From: SHLJ01 sp041618535
GTDB lineage: Bacteria; Bacteroidota; Bacteroidia; Flavobacteriales; Flavobacteriaceae
Assembly (NCBI GenBank): GCA_041618535.1
Contig: JBFKFP010000023.1
Span: 1-25,718 of the forward strand
DNA length: 25,718 nucleotides
Direction: 5' to 3'
Numbering within the stretch: the first letter of the stretch is position 1; the number at the start of each line of letters is the position of its first letter. The notes under the pieces were generated by a model. The model saw nothing but the letters and a program-made list of their open reading frames with translations. It ran no database searches and had not been told where the DNA came from. Made by a program: the position numbers and the translations under genes. This document shows, in pieces, positions 7,951 to 15,906 of the stretch.

Positions 7951-9183
7951 TCAGGAAACAGCCTTGAGTTTTTTCAGCGTTGTCTTGGTAAGTTTACCCT
8001 CCGCATAACCTTTGGTGACATTGAGCTTGGTTTCATCTGTTCCTGGCAGGCTGAACATGGCATCGGTCAGTATCTCCTCGCACAGTGATCTGAGCCCGCG
8101 GGCTCCTAATTTATACTCAATCGCCTTATCGACAATGAATTCCAGGGCGCCCTCAGTAAAAGAAAGATCGATATCATCCATCTTGAAAAGCTTCTTGTAT
8201 TGCTTAACGATAGCGTTCTTGGGCTCTGTGAGAATGGCCCTGAGTGTATTGGAGTCCAAAGGATTCATATAGGTAAGTACCGGCAACCTTCCGATTATCT
8301 CGGGGATAAGACCAAAATCTTTCAAGTCCTTGGGAATCACATATTGAAGAAGGTTATCCTTATCGACGATCTCTACTTCATGAGATGCCTTATAACCTAT
8401 GGCCGTCATGTTCAGGCGTTTGGATATATGTCGCTCAAGACCATCGAAGGCTCCTCCGGCGATGAATAGGATATTCTCGGTGTTGACCTCAATAAACTTT
8501 TGATCGGGGTGTTTTCTTCCTCCTTTTGGCGGAACGTTTACCACGGTCCCTTCAAGAAGTTTTAATAAGGCCTGTTGTACCCCTTCCCCTGAAACATCAC
8601 GGGTGATAGAAGGATTATCACTCTTCCTTGCTATCTTATCGATCTCATCTATAAAAACGATTCCGCGCTGGGCTTTTTCCAGGTTGTAATCTGCAGCCTG
8701 CAACAAACGGGTGAGTATACTCTCAACATCTTCACCAACATATCCGGCCTCTGTAAGTACAGTGGCGTCAACAATGGCTAAAGGAACGTTCAACATCCTG
8801 GCAATAGTTTTAGCCATAAGGGTCTTTCCGGTCCCTGTCTGGCCAACCATCATGATATTACTTTTTTGGATTTCAACATCATCATCTGAAGTAGACTGAA
8901 GCAGACGCTTGTAATGGTTGTATACCGCCACAGACATGACCCGTTTTGTGTGTTCCTGACCGATGATATATTCGTCAAGGAAAGCCTTGATCTGTTGGGG
9001 TTTCCGGAGCATAAGTTCCGCGGAAAGATCACCGCTGTCCATCTGCTTAGACTCCTCAATTACAATCCCGTGAGCCTGTTCGATACAGCGGTCACATATA
9101 TGCGCATCCAGCCCGGCAATCAATAAATTGGTTTCAGGTTTTTTCCTTCCACAGAAGGAACATTCTAATTCCTCTTTTGCCAT
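7951..9183 (-). CDS. clpX: ATP-dependent Clp protease ATP-binding subunit ClpX
   Basis: ClpX is the AAA+ unfoldase that feeds tagged proteins into ClpP. The 410-residue product is full length. The N-terminal zinc domain has Cys8, Cys11, Cys30 and Cys33. The ATPase has Walker A GQTGTGKT (114-121), pore loop GYVGED (147-152), Walker B VFIDEID (176-182) and the RKHP pore-2 loop (223-226). The ClpP-docking loop reads Ile-Gly-Tyr (262-264), a conservative variant of the classical Ile-Gly-Phe. It begins 24 nt after clpP and is surely cotranscribed with it. Confidence 0.98.
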   Translation of the reverse strand: MAKEELECSFCGRKKPETNLLIAGLDAHICDRCIEQAHGIVIEESKQMDSGDLSAELMLRKPQQIKAFLDEYIIGQEHTKRVMSVAVYNHYKRLLQSTSDDDVEIQKSNIMMVGQTGTGKTLMAKTIARMLNVPLAIVDATVLTEAGYVGEDVESILTRLLQAADYNLEKAQRGIVFIDEIDKIARKSDNPSITRDVSGEGVQQALLKLLEGTVVNVPPKGGRKHPDQKFIEVNTENILFIAGGAFDGLERHISKRLNMTAIGYKASHEVEIVDKDNLLQYVIPKDLKDFGLIPEIIGRLPVLTYMNPLDSNTLRAILTEPKNAIVKQYKKLFKMDDIDLSFTEGALEFIVDKAIEYKLGARGLRSLCEEILTDAMFSLPGTDETKLNVTKGYAEGKLTKTTLKKLKAVS

Positions 9184-9207
9184 TCTCAGTGTTTTAGGTT
9201 AAGTCTT

Positions 9208-9882
9208 TTATTCACGAGTCAGTATCTCGTCAATCATACCGTATTCTAGGGCTTTCTCAGCTTTCATCCAGTAATCCCTGTCACCATCTTCATAAACCTT
9301 CTCATAGGGCTGTCCTGAATGCTTGCTGATAATATTGTATAATTCTTCTTTCAAAATCAAAATCTCACGAGCCGTAATTTCAATATCACTGGCCTGTCCC
9401 TGGGCTCCGCCAAGCGGTTGATGTATCATGACACGTGAATGCGTGAGCCCGCTTCGCTTGCCTTTTTCACCAGCACACAGCAATACAGCCGCCATGGAAG
9501 CCGCCATCCCGGTACAGATAGTGGCTACATCGGGCTTTATCAGTTGCATAGTGTCATAAATACCAAGTCCGGCATATACGCTTCCGCCTGGTGAATTGAT
9601 GTAGATCTGGATGTCCTTTGATGAATCGGTGCTTTCCAGAAACAACAACTGAGCCTGTATTATATTGGCCACCTGGTCGTTGATGCCGGTTCCCATAAAT
9701 ATGATACGGTCCATCATCAAACGTGAAAAAACGTCAAAAATTGCGATGTTCATCTGTCGCTCTTCTATAATATTCGGGGTAAGACCAACAGGATACATAC
9801 TGCTGATCATTTTATTGTAATAGGTACTGCTAATTCCCTGATCTTTTATTGCAAATTTCTCAAATTCTTTTGCGTAATTCAT
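9208..9882 (-). CDS. clpP: ATP-dependent Clp protease proteolytic subunit ClpP
   Basis: ClpP is the serine protease chamber of the Clp system. The catalytic triad is present as Ser129 (GMAASMA), His154 (VMIHQP) and Asp203 (DRDYWM), with the usual spacings of 25 and 49 residues. The 224-residue length includes an N-terminal segment of about 30 residues that probably contains a propeptide. The ATG is at 9882. A near-consensus -7 element (TATATTTA, minus strand, about 9917-9910) lies roughly 28 nt upstream, so clpP may have its own promoter now that tig is not directly upstream. Confidence 0.97.
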   Translation of the reverse strand: MNYAKEFEKFAIKDQGISSTYYNKMISSMYPVGLTPNIIEERQMNIAIFDVFSRLMMDRIIFMGTGINDQVANIIQAQLLFLESTDSSKDIQIYINSPGGSVYAGLGIYDTMQLIKPDVATICTGMAASMAAVLLCAGEKGKRSGLTHSRVMIHQPLGGAQGQASDIEITAREILILKEELYNIISKHSGQPYEKVYEDGDRDYWMKAEKALEYGMIDEILTRE

Positions 9883-9978
9883 TAGGATTATTTTATCGTT
9901 TGAATCCTGTAAATATACTAACTTATTCTTTAATCATAATGATATCCTGAGCAGCTAAACATTTCCCTTTTTGTGACC

Positions 9979-10007
9979 TTTGTTATGGGCTAATTAGCTT
10001 AACTTTG
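9979..10007 (+). promoter_or_regulatory. Promoter of the pyruvate-kinase-like gene (TTTG-N17-TAACTTTG)
   Basis: TTTG at 9979-9982 and TAACTTTG at 10000-10007, a perfect TAnnTTTG, are separated by 17 nt. The predicted transcription start falls around 10014, giving a leader of only about 10 nt before the ATG at 10023. This argues against the longer frame that would begin with the TTG inside the -7 element. Confidence 0.6.
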
Positions 10008-10022
10008 TATAAACCTTCTAAG

Positions 10023-11852
10023 ATGGTTTTCGATCGACAGCTGCTGGAAAAAACCAATCTTCAACTCGATCAGATATTCGGACGAATTGAAGAATATGAA
10101 TCCCATTATTCCAAAGCGCTCGAGAAGGTTCATCCCAACTATCAAAAAAGTGCCCTTAACCTGGTTCGATATCTGGCATTCCGCTCCTTCAATATCACCT
10201 CACTCGACCAGAATTGGGAGGCACTTGGCCTTCCCATAACCTCACAAATTGAAGGCCAGGTTCTCCAGAATCTTGTCGGGCTTAAAGTTTTGATCCATAG
10301 CTTGTTGAATTTTGAAGAATTCCGGTTTAACAGGCCTTATCTCACCATGGAAGAGTCTCAACTGCTGCTGAAGGAAAATACAAAAGCCCTGTTCGGCAAA
10401 AAACCGAGAAAAAGAGATACCCGGATCATGGTCACCCAGCCCTCTCATGCTGCCGAAGATGAATTCCTTATCCCTGATTTGTTGGCTTCCGGCATGAATG
10501 TGGCGCGCATCAATTGCGCTCATGACAACGAGATCGTCTGGAAAGCCATTATAGAGAAAATAAGATCTTCAGAATTGCCATGCACGATCGCAATGGATCT
10601 TGGAGGCCCAAAGATACGCACCGGTAAGATGAAACCCGGCCCTAATGTAATTCACATCAAGCCAGAAAGGAATTCCATGGGAAAGGTGGTTTCACCTGCC
10701 TGGGTATGGCTGGCACCATACGGAATCAACCCCAGTAATAACCAGACACCCCCGACAACCGTACCGGTGAACAAAAAATGGCTTAATAAGACCAGGCCGG
10801 GATCTTACGTCATTTTTAGAGATGCCCGTGATAAAAAATGCAAGTTCATAATTGAAGAATGCGATGGCATTGGCCGTTGGGCCAGCTGCTCAGATTCTGC
10901 TTTCGTAAGCAGTGATACGCTTTTGAACGTTTTTATAGAAGGGGAGAGCAGTTCCGAAATACATACGGTACACGAGTTATTACCACTTGAAGAGATCATT
11001 TACCTGTTTGAGGGAGACTATCTTAAACTGGATAAAGAACCCATTGATGGTGAACCGGCAGAATATGACGAAAACGGCGAGATCGTCAAGATTGCTCACA
11101 TATCCTGTTCAGAACCCATGGTATTTGATGCGATTAAAGCTGGGGAACCCATCTTTTTTGACGATGGAAAAATAGAGGGGATCATCAAATCGGTCCAGGA
11201 TGACCATGCCTTGGTTCTGATAACGGGGACGAAGAAAAACGGGGGAAAACTTCGTTCGGGCAAGGGTATAAATTTTCCCGAAAGTGAGTTAAAAATTAGA
11301 GGTCTGACCGAAAAGGATAAAACTGATGTCCTCTTTATTTCCGAAAACGCAGATATAGTTAATTTCTCGTTCGTCAATACGAAACAGGATGTCGTTGATC
11401 TTCTCAACAGCCTTCCGCCTGAGGGAAAGAATCCTGGGATCATACTTAAGATCGAAACCATGGCCGCCTACAGGAATCTTCCTTCTCTGCTCCTGAGTGC
11501 AATGGCTAATTATCCTATCGGGGTCATGATCGCAAGGGGGGATCTTGCCATTGAAGCCGGCTGGAAGCAGTTCGCCATTATCCAGGAAGAAATAATCCGT
11601 CTTTGCGAAGCCGCACACACTCCAAACGTCTGGGCTACGCAAGTACTAGAAAACCTTGCAAAAAAAGGTGTCCCTACCAGGTCGGAGATAACAGATGCCG
11701 CTATGGCACAACGTTCAGAATGTGTCATGCTGAATAAGGGATACTACATTGTTAAAGCGGTTCGTATGCTTGATAAGATATTATGTGAGATGCAGAAAAT
11801 TCAAAAGAAAAAAAAGAAATCACCAAAATTGAGCTTTAACGCAATTCAATAA
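10023..11852 (+). CDS. Divergent pyruvate-kinase-like protein with helical N-terminal extension
   Basis: The 609-residue protein contains a recognisable but divergent pyruvate kinase (PF00224) barrel. Residues 1-130 form an unrelated, mainly helical extension. PK motifs follow: GMNVARINCAHD (157-168, Arg162 and Asn164 kept), MDLGGPKIRTG (191-201), FFDDGKIEG in the B domain, SGKGINFPE, LKIE (Lys476 and Glu478), ARGD (Asp507) and ATQVLEN (Thr539) with PTRSEITDAAMA. The usual SGETA segment is changed to NKGYY. The roughly 110-residue C-terminal domain that binds allosteric effectors in normal PKs is absent; the chain ends in a Lys-rich tail. Lys197 replaces the potassium-ligand Glu, as in potassium-independent PKs. 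Key catalytic residues survive, so phosphotransfer is possible, but it is unlikely to be the ordinary glycolytic enzyme. It lies between clpP and tig on the opposite strand. Confidence 0.85.
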   Translation: MVFDRQLLEKTNLQLDQIFGRIEEYESHYSKALEKVHPNYQKSALNLVRYLAFRSFNITSLDQNWEALGLPITSQIEGQVLQNLVGLKVLIHSLLNFEEFRFNRPYLTMEESQLLLKENTKALFGKKPRKRDTRIMVTQPSHAAEDEFLIPDLLASGMNVARINCAHDNEIVWKAIIEKIRSSELPCTIAMDLGGPKIRTGKMKPGPNVIHIKPERNSMGKVVSPAWVWLAPYGINPSNNQTPPTTVPVNKKWLNKTRPGSYVIFRDARDKKCKFIIEECDGIGRWASCSDSAFVSSDTLLNVFIEGESSSEIHTVHELLPLEEIIYLFEGDYLKLDKEPIDGEPAEYDENGEIVKIAHISCSEPMVFDAIKAGEPIFFDDGKIEGIIKSVQDDHALVLITGTKKNGGKLRSGKGINFPESELKIRGLTEKDKTDVLFISENADIVNFSFVNTKQDVVDLLNSLPPEGKNPGIILKIETMAAYRNLPSLLLSAMANYPIGVMIARGDLAIEAGWKQFAIIQEEIIRLCEAAHTPNVWATQVLENLAKKGVPTRSEITDAAMAQRSECVMLNKGYYIVKAVRMLDKILCEMQKIQKKKKKSPKLSFNAIQ

Positions 11853-11880
11853 AAAAAGCGCTCTATTCAGGCGCTTTTTT
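11852..11880. terminator. Bidirectional intrinsic terminator
   Basis: AAAAAAGCGC (11852-11861) pairs with GCGCTTTTTT (11871-11880) around a 9-nt loop. The A-run and T-run make it functional on both strands. It serves the pyruvate-kinase-like gene, whose stop codon it touches, and the convergent tig gene. Confidence 0.85.
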
Positions 11881-11898
11881 GAGTTTTGATAGTTGTCA

Positions 11899-13221
11899 TT
11901 ATCCGTAAACCTCCTTGACAAACTTTTCGTAAGTCAATTCCTTGGTTTTAATATTCGCTTCCTCTTTATACAGATTAAGGAGTTTCTGGCTCATCAGCTG
12001 GTCAGAGATACGCTTCAACTCTTCCTGGTTGCTCAGGACCCTCATGGTTATCTCTTCAACTTCCTGGTCTGTAGCATCCATTTTACCGAATTGAGCCATT
12101 TGCGACCTGATCATTCCATTGGCAAAGTTCCTGATGTCATCGAATTCGACCTTCAGGTCATAGGACTGGATCAGCTTGCTTTCGATAAGCTGATATCGCA
12201 TGCTCTTCTCAGATTTTTCATATTCCTCCCTGGCCTGAGCTTCATCCATATCCTCTTCACCCGAATTCTGAATCCACTTCTGAAGAAATTCAGCCGGAAG
12301 CTCAAACTCCGTATTCTCAATAAGGTATTCGGTTACATCATTTAACAATTTCTGGTCGGATTGCTGGGCGAATTGCTGTTCCGCATCGGTCTTTATGCGC
12401 TCGCGCAATTCTGTTACCGTTTTAATTTGACCCGGGCCGTAAAGCTTGTCGAACAATTCCTGGTCAAGCTCGGCTAACTCCCTTTTGTTAACCTCTTTAA
12501 CCGTAAACTCAACCTCAATATTCAGGTCATGTGTCTGCTCATGAGACACTTTAAGGAAATGCATCAGGTCATGATCGTCATTGAAGAGACCTTTTGTTTT
12601 CAGGGTGATACTATCACCGGCTTTCAAGCCGATGAATTTTTTCTGATTGGCCTTTCCTTTAATTTTATCCAGGGTAAGTGTGGCCGAATTTTCGATCTCC
12701 TCAGCCTCGTTGGAAAAGGTGCCAGTGATCTCATCTCCATCCTCGACGGTTTCCTTCGATACCAATTTCCCGAATTGCTTTTGAAGGCTTTCGATCTGGT
12801 TATCGATCATCTTTTTATCGGCAACGATCTTGTATTGTGTGATCGGTTTCTTCGTCTTTAACTGGACATCGAATTGTGGAGCCAGTCCCAATTCAAACTC
12901 AAATGAGAAATTATCGGCATTCCAATCCAGTTGCTCCTGTGATTTTGGCAAGGGATTTCCGAGCACATCCAGTTTTTCCTCAACCAAATATTTTCCCAGG
13001 GCATCCTGCAGCAATTTATTCACTTCATCAATCAGGACAGCCTTTCCGTATTGTTTCTTGACCATGCCCATGGGAACATGTCCTTTTCGAAAGCCTGGAA
13101 TATTTGCTGTTCTTCTATAGTCGGTCAAGATCTTCTCTACCTTATCCTGGTAATCCTCCTTTTCGATATCCACCTTGAGGATGGCATTCAGATCATCGAT
13201 ATTCTCTCTTGTAATGTTCAT
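11899..13221 (-). CDS. tig: Trigger factor (ribosome-associated chaperone)
   Basis: Trigger factor binds the ribosomal exit tunnel and shelters nascent chains. The ribosome-binding loop is intact: GFRKGHVP at residues 43-50. A divergent FKBP-like middle domain (about 150-260, including GLKAGDSITL) and a long helical C-terminal domain follow, for 440 residues in total. Bacteroidota trigger factors have weakly conserved peptidyl-prolyl isomerase domains, as here. A perfectly spaced promoter lies at 13246-13276. In related genomes tig usually heads a tig-clpP-clpX run; here the pyruvate-kinase-like gene and a terminator separate it from clpP. Confidence 0.95.
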   Translation of the reverse strand: MNITRENIDDLNAILKVDIEKEDYQDKVEKILTDYRRTANIPGFRKGHVPMGMVKKQYGKAVLIDEVNKLLQDALGKYLVEEKLDVLGNPLPKSQEQLDWNADNFSFEFELGLAPQFDVQLKTKKPITQYKIVADKKMIDNQIESLQKQFGKLVSKETVEDGDEITGTFSNEAEEIENSATLTLDKIKGKANQKKFIGLKAGDSITLKTKGLFNDDHDLMHFLKVSHEQTHDLNIEVEFTVKEVNKRELAELDQELFDKLYGPGQIKTVTELRERIKTDAEQQFAQQSDQKLLNDVTEYLIENTEFELPAEFLQKWIQNSGEEDMDEAQAREEYEKSEKSMRYQLIESKLIQSYDLKVEFDDIRNFANGMIRSQMAQFGKMDATDQEVEEITMRVLSNQEELKRISDQLMSQKLLNLYKEEANIKTKELTYEKFVKEVYG

Positions 13222-13245
13222 AATTCAAATGTCAAAATAGGCGAG

Positions 13246-13276
13246 CAAAATTACAACAAATTCTGTCCCCAACAAA
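13246..13276 (-). promoter_or_regulatory. tig promoter: perfect TTTG-N19-TAATTTTG
   Basis: On the minus strand TTTG (13276-13273) is followed by exactly 19 nt and TAATTTTG (13253-13246). This matches the Bacteroidota primary-sigma consensus at every specified position and at the optimal spacing. The start site would lie near 13240, about 18 nt before the tig ATG. A strong promoter suits an abundant chaperone. Confidence 0.8.
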
Positions 13277-13299
13277 TTCATTTAGAGCAGTATTTTGAC

Positions 13300-13650
13300 T
13301 TACTTTTTATCTTCCTTGACGAGGGAGTTAAGAAGGGATTGCAGGAGGGACAAAAGAATACTGAACAAAATGGCTGTCCATATGCTGCTGACTTCAAATC
13401 CGTCGATCAATTTGTCTGCCAAAAGAATGATAAGTGCATTGATCACCAGCAGGAAAAGTCCAAGGGTAACGATTGTAAGTGGCAGAGTAAGAATAATTAA
13501 AATCGGCTTTACAAGGGCGTTCAACAATGCCAGGACCACGGCAACAAAGATAGCGGTGGTATAGGGAGGATCCACTGAAACTCCCGGAAGTATTTTGGCC
13601 AGGATTAAAATGGCAATTGTACTGATGATCAGTTTTACCAGTATTTTCAT
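13300..13650 (-). CDS. PF04020 'phage holin family' four-helix membrane protein
   Basis: The 116-residue protein is almost entirely hydrophobic with four predicted membrane spans, about residues 4-22, 31-50, 52-78 and 90-108, and ends in a charged tail (LVKEDKK). The pattern VALLNALVKPILIILTLPLT and FLLVINALIILL is typical of PF04020. Despite the family name, these are widespread chromosomal membrane proteins of unknown function and no phage genes are nearby. It follows the hydrolase gene by 30 nt on the same strand, so it probably belongs to the pdxJ transcript. Its stop is 24 nt upstream of the tig -33 element. Confidence 0.88.
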   Translation of the reverse strand: MKILVKLIISTIAILILAKILPGVSVDPPYTTAIFVAVVLALLNALVKPILIILTLPLTIVTLGLFLLVINALIILLADKLIDGFEVSSIWTAILFSILLSLLQSLLNSLVKEDKK

Positions 13651-13680
13651 GATTTAAAAAGTTTGATCTAAAGTATGAAA

Positions 13681-14448
13681 TTATTCCCTTACAAATTTTT
13701 TGACTTCCTCGAAAAAGGCTTCGGGGTTATCAGCATGCAACCAGTGACCCGCGTCGGGAATGGTTGCCAGGCGTGAATTCGGGAACTGAGCCGAGATCAG
13801 TTCAACATCATCATCACTGATATATTCCGATCGATCCCCCCTGAGAAAAAGGGTTTCGGTATCCACTATCAGTTGCCATGGCAGGGCCTCTCCCACTTCT
13901 GAAACATGATTTAAAAGGGCAGGGAGATTCAACCTCAATGCCATTGTTCCTTTTTCCTTCCAGTATAGGTTCTTCATAAGGAACTGCCTCAGGGATATCT
14001 CTGGTACATACTGTGCAAGAATTTCATCGGCCTGATTCCTGGATCTGATCGTAGAAAAGTCAAGGGCGCTGAGGCCTTCCAAAATTCGGTCATGATGGAC
14101 CGGATAAAAGCGAGGTGAGATATCATTGATGATTAAACGGTCTACATATTCGGAATGAATAGACGCAAAAAGCATGGCTGTTTTTCCTCCCATGGAATGC
14201 CCAAGCAGGACAATCTCTCTCAGTTCGTGCTCATCGCAGTATTGCTTGAGGTCACTCGCCATCAGGTCATAATTAAATTCTTCTGAATGAAAACTACGCC
14301 CATGATTTCTCTGGTCGATAAGGTGGACCTGGAAACCCAGCTCACCGATGCGTTTGCCCTGGGTCTTCCAATTGTCACTCATCCCGAGGAAGCCATGAAG
14401 GATAACGAACGGCTGGCCTTCTCCGAAGATCAGGGAGTACAAACTCAT
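13681..14448 (-). CDS. Alpha/beta hydrolase (YbfF-like esterase)
   Basis: This is a cytoplasmic serine hydrolase of the alpha/beta fold, 255 residues. The oxyanion-hole strand reads VILHGFLGMSDNW and is followed by DQRNHGRS. The nucleophile elbow is GHSMGG with Ser85. Asp205 (FLRGDRSE) and His235 (DAGHWLHAD) complete the triad. The NHGRS and GHSMGGK features are closest to the YbfF-type acyl esterases, but the natural substrate cannot be read from sequence. Its ATG overlaps the pdxJ stop (ATGA), implying translational coupling. No link to vitamin B6 chemistry is known to me. Confidence 0.9.
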   Translation of the reverse strand: MSLYSLIFGEGQPFVILHGFLGMSDNWKTQGKRIGELGFQVHLIDQRNHGRSFHSEEFNYDLMASDLKQYCDEHELREIVLLGHSMGGKTAMLFASIHSEYVDRLIINDISPRFYPVHHDRILEGLSALDFSTIRSRNQADEILAQYVPEISLRQFLMKNLYWKEKGTMALRLNLPALLNHVSEVGEALPWQLIVDTETLFLRGDRSEYISDDDVELISAQFPNSRLATIPDAGHWLHADNPEAFFEEVKKFVRE

Positions 14449-15161
14449 GGCTGTAATTTATTCAGATACATTTGAATGACATTCTCAACCCCGAGGTATA
14501 GGCTTTCCGCAATCAAGGCGTGCCCTATGGACACCTCCAGTAAACCGGGAACCTTCTCTTTAAAAAACCTGATATTCTCTAATGAGAGGTCATGTCCGGC
14601 GTTCACTCCAAGGCCGATTTCTCCCGCCAACCTTGCTGCATCAACATAGGGCTGAACAGCATTTGGGTTACCTTCGGAATAGGCTCGGGCATAATCCTCT
14701 GTGTAAAGTTCAATCCTGTCAGTTCCGGTTAACCGAGCCCCTTCCACCTGATCTAAAACGGGGTCCAGAAAAATTGAGGTCCGTATTCCTGCATTTTTAA
14801 AGGTGGTCACGATATCCGTCAGAAACGTCCTGTTTGTCACGGTGTCCCATCCGGCATTAGACGTTATTGCATCTACAGAGTCCGGAACAAGAGTCACCTG
14901 GGTTGGTTTGACCTCCAATACCAGATCAACAAAGGAATCAATGGGGTTTCCCTCTATATTGAACTCGGTAAAAACCTCCGGGCTTAGATCATAAACATCT
15001 TGGTAACGGATGTGCCTTTCATCAGGACGTGGATGAACCGTAACACCTTCCGCACCAAACCGCTGGATATCTTTGGCGAACTGCACCACATTTGGAACAT
15101 CTCCACCCCGTGAATTCCTTAATGTAGCCACCTTGTTGATATTAACGCTTAATTTTGTCAT
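14445..15161 (-). CDS. pdxJ: Pyridoxine 5'-phosphate synthase
   Basis: PdxJ condenses deoxyxylulose 5-phosphate with 3-amino-1-hydroxyacetone 1-phosphate in the DXP-dependent vitamin B6 pathway. The 238-residue TIM barrel has the family start LSVNINKVATLRNSRGG, the phosphate and catalytic segment HPRPDERHI (His43 onward), VNAGHDLSLENI with the second catalytic His near residue 192, and the C-terminal SIGHALIAESLYLGVE phosphate-binding helix. It is the first gene of a three-gene minus-strand unit, with a TATTTTTG element 17 nt before its ATG. Confidence 0.97.
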   Translation of the reverse strand: MTKLSVNINKVATLRNSRGGDVPNVVQFAKDIQRFGAEGVTVHPRPDERHIRYQDVYDLSPEVFTEFNIEGNPIDSFVDLVLEVKPTQVTLVPDSVDAITSNAGWDTVTNRTFLTDIVTTFKNAGIRTSIFLDPVLDQVEGARLTGTDRIELYTEDYARAYSEGNPNAVQPYVDAARLAGEIGLGVNAGHDLSLENIRFFKEKVPGLLEVSIGHALIAESLYLGVENVIQMYLNKLQP

Positions 15162-15178
15162 ACCTTCAGAAATGATGG

Positions 15179-15186
15179 CAAAAATA
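15179..15186 (-). promoter_or_regulatory. -7 element TATTTTTG of the pdxJ promoter
   Basis: The minus strand reads TATTTTTG, an exact TAnnTTTG match, ending 17 nt before the pdxJ ATG. I see no clear TTTG at the -33 position. Confidence 0.45.
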
Positions 15187-15220
15187 CGAACTTGCCAGCC
15201 CTATTTGTAGTAAAATTTAA

Positions 15221-15228
15221 TTAATTTG
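15221..15228 (+). promoter_or_regulatory. -7-like element TTAATTTG before the CBS-nadK genes
   Basis: TTAATTTG matches seven of eight TAnnTTTG positions and lies 20 nt before the CBS gene ATG. A TTTG at 15204-15207 is too close (13 nt) to be a standard -33 element. This is the likely start of the long plus-strand envelope operon. Confidence 0.4.
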
Positions 15229-15248
15229 CAGTATAAGTTATACCCCCT

Positions 15249-15905
15249 ATGCCACTCCGAGAATACATCATAAACGATATTATGCCACTGTCCGCAGAAA
15301 GTAAGGCAGCCGATGCTCAGAATTTATTCAGTCAGCTTACTTACTCCCATGTGCCGGTTAAAAAGGACAATCGGTTTATCGGGAGTTTATCAGAGACTGA
15401 TGTGCATTGTTTTGATGCAGATAAAAATATAGATCAATACTTGTATGCAGTTGAAAGTTTTCATGTAAATCAGAAAACCCTCTGGCTTGACGTGCTGGAG
15501 GCGTTCGCCCAGAACGAGACCAACATCATGCCGGTACTTGATGAAAAAGGCAATTATCTTGGGTACTATGAATTGAATGATATCATAGCCCTGTTCAATG
15601 ACACTCCATTCTTTGCAGAGGCGGGAGCGATCTTAATGGTTGAAAAAGGAATAAACGATTATTCATTCAGCCAGATCAGCCAGATAGTTGAATCAAACAG
15701 TGCTAAATTATTCGGGGCCTTCATTTCAAAGGTCGAAAACGACATGGTAGAGATCACCATAAAGATTGGCCATAAGGGTCTGAACGAGATCATACAGTCT
15801 TTCAGGCGGTACGGCTATAACATCATTTCAGGCCATGCGGAAGATCTGCACCTCGACAATTTGAAGGAGCGTTCAGATTACCTCAGAAAATATTTAAACC
15901 TGTAG
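15249..15905 (+). CDS. CBS-domain protein upstream of nadK
   Basis: The 218-residue protein carries a tandem pair of CBS motifs, about residues 1-60 (IINDIMPLSAESKAADAQ, then YSHVPVKKDNRFIGSLSETD) and 70-120 (LDVLEAFAQNETNIMPVLDE, then GNYLGYYELNDI). Such pairs bind adenine nucleotides. The C-terminal 90 residues (DYSFSQISQIVESNSAKLFG, then VEITIKIGHKGLNEIIQSFR) look like an ACT-type regulatory domain, giving an AcuB-like layout. Only one base separates its stop from the nadK ATG. A nucleotide-sensing partner or regulator of NAD kinase is a reasonable inference but not shown. Confidence 0.9.
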   Translation: MPLREYIINDIMPLSAESKAADAQNLFSQLTYSHVPVKKDNRFIGSLSETDVHCFDADKNIDQYLYAVESFHVNQKTLWLDVLEAFAQNETNIMPVLDEKGNYLGYYELNDIIALFNDTPFFAEAGAILMVEKGINDYSFSQISQIVESNSAKLFGAFISKVENDMVEITIKIGHKGLNEIIQSFRRYGYNIISGHAEDLHLDNLKERSDYLRKYLNL

Positions 15906-15906
15906 C

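Noticed and set aside
7909..7957. TTCCTG and CAGGAA as a terminator between the GH3 gene and clpX
   Set aside because: Only six base pairs with a spacer of nearly 40 nt and no adjacent T-run; not convincing as a hairpin.
9883..11900. Recent mobile insertion carrying the pyruvate-kinase-like gene
   Set aside because: I found no inverted or direct repeats at its edges, no transposase or integrase, and its codon use looks like that of its neighbours by eye; acquisition by transfer cannot be shown from the window.
11893..12345. 150-codon plus-strand frame opposite tig, rich in Leu and Phe
   Set aside because: Antisense to trigger factor; the hydrophobic composition comes from reverse complements of Lys/Glu/Gln codons. 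It has no promoter and begins just after the terminator.
13051..13500. 149-codon plus-strand frame across the tig start and the PF04020 gene
   Set aside because: It spans two real minus-strand genes and their promoter, and has no coherent domain.
13300..13650. Possible prophage remnant because of the 'phage holin family' label
   Set aside because: PF04020 proteins are ordinary chromosomal membrane proteins and no other phage gene, integrase or attachment repeat is present.
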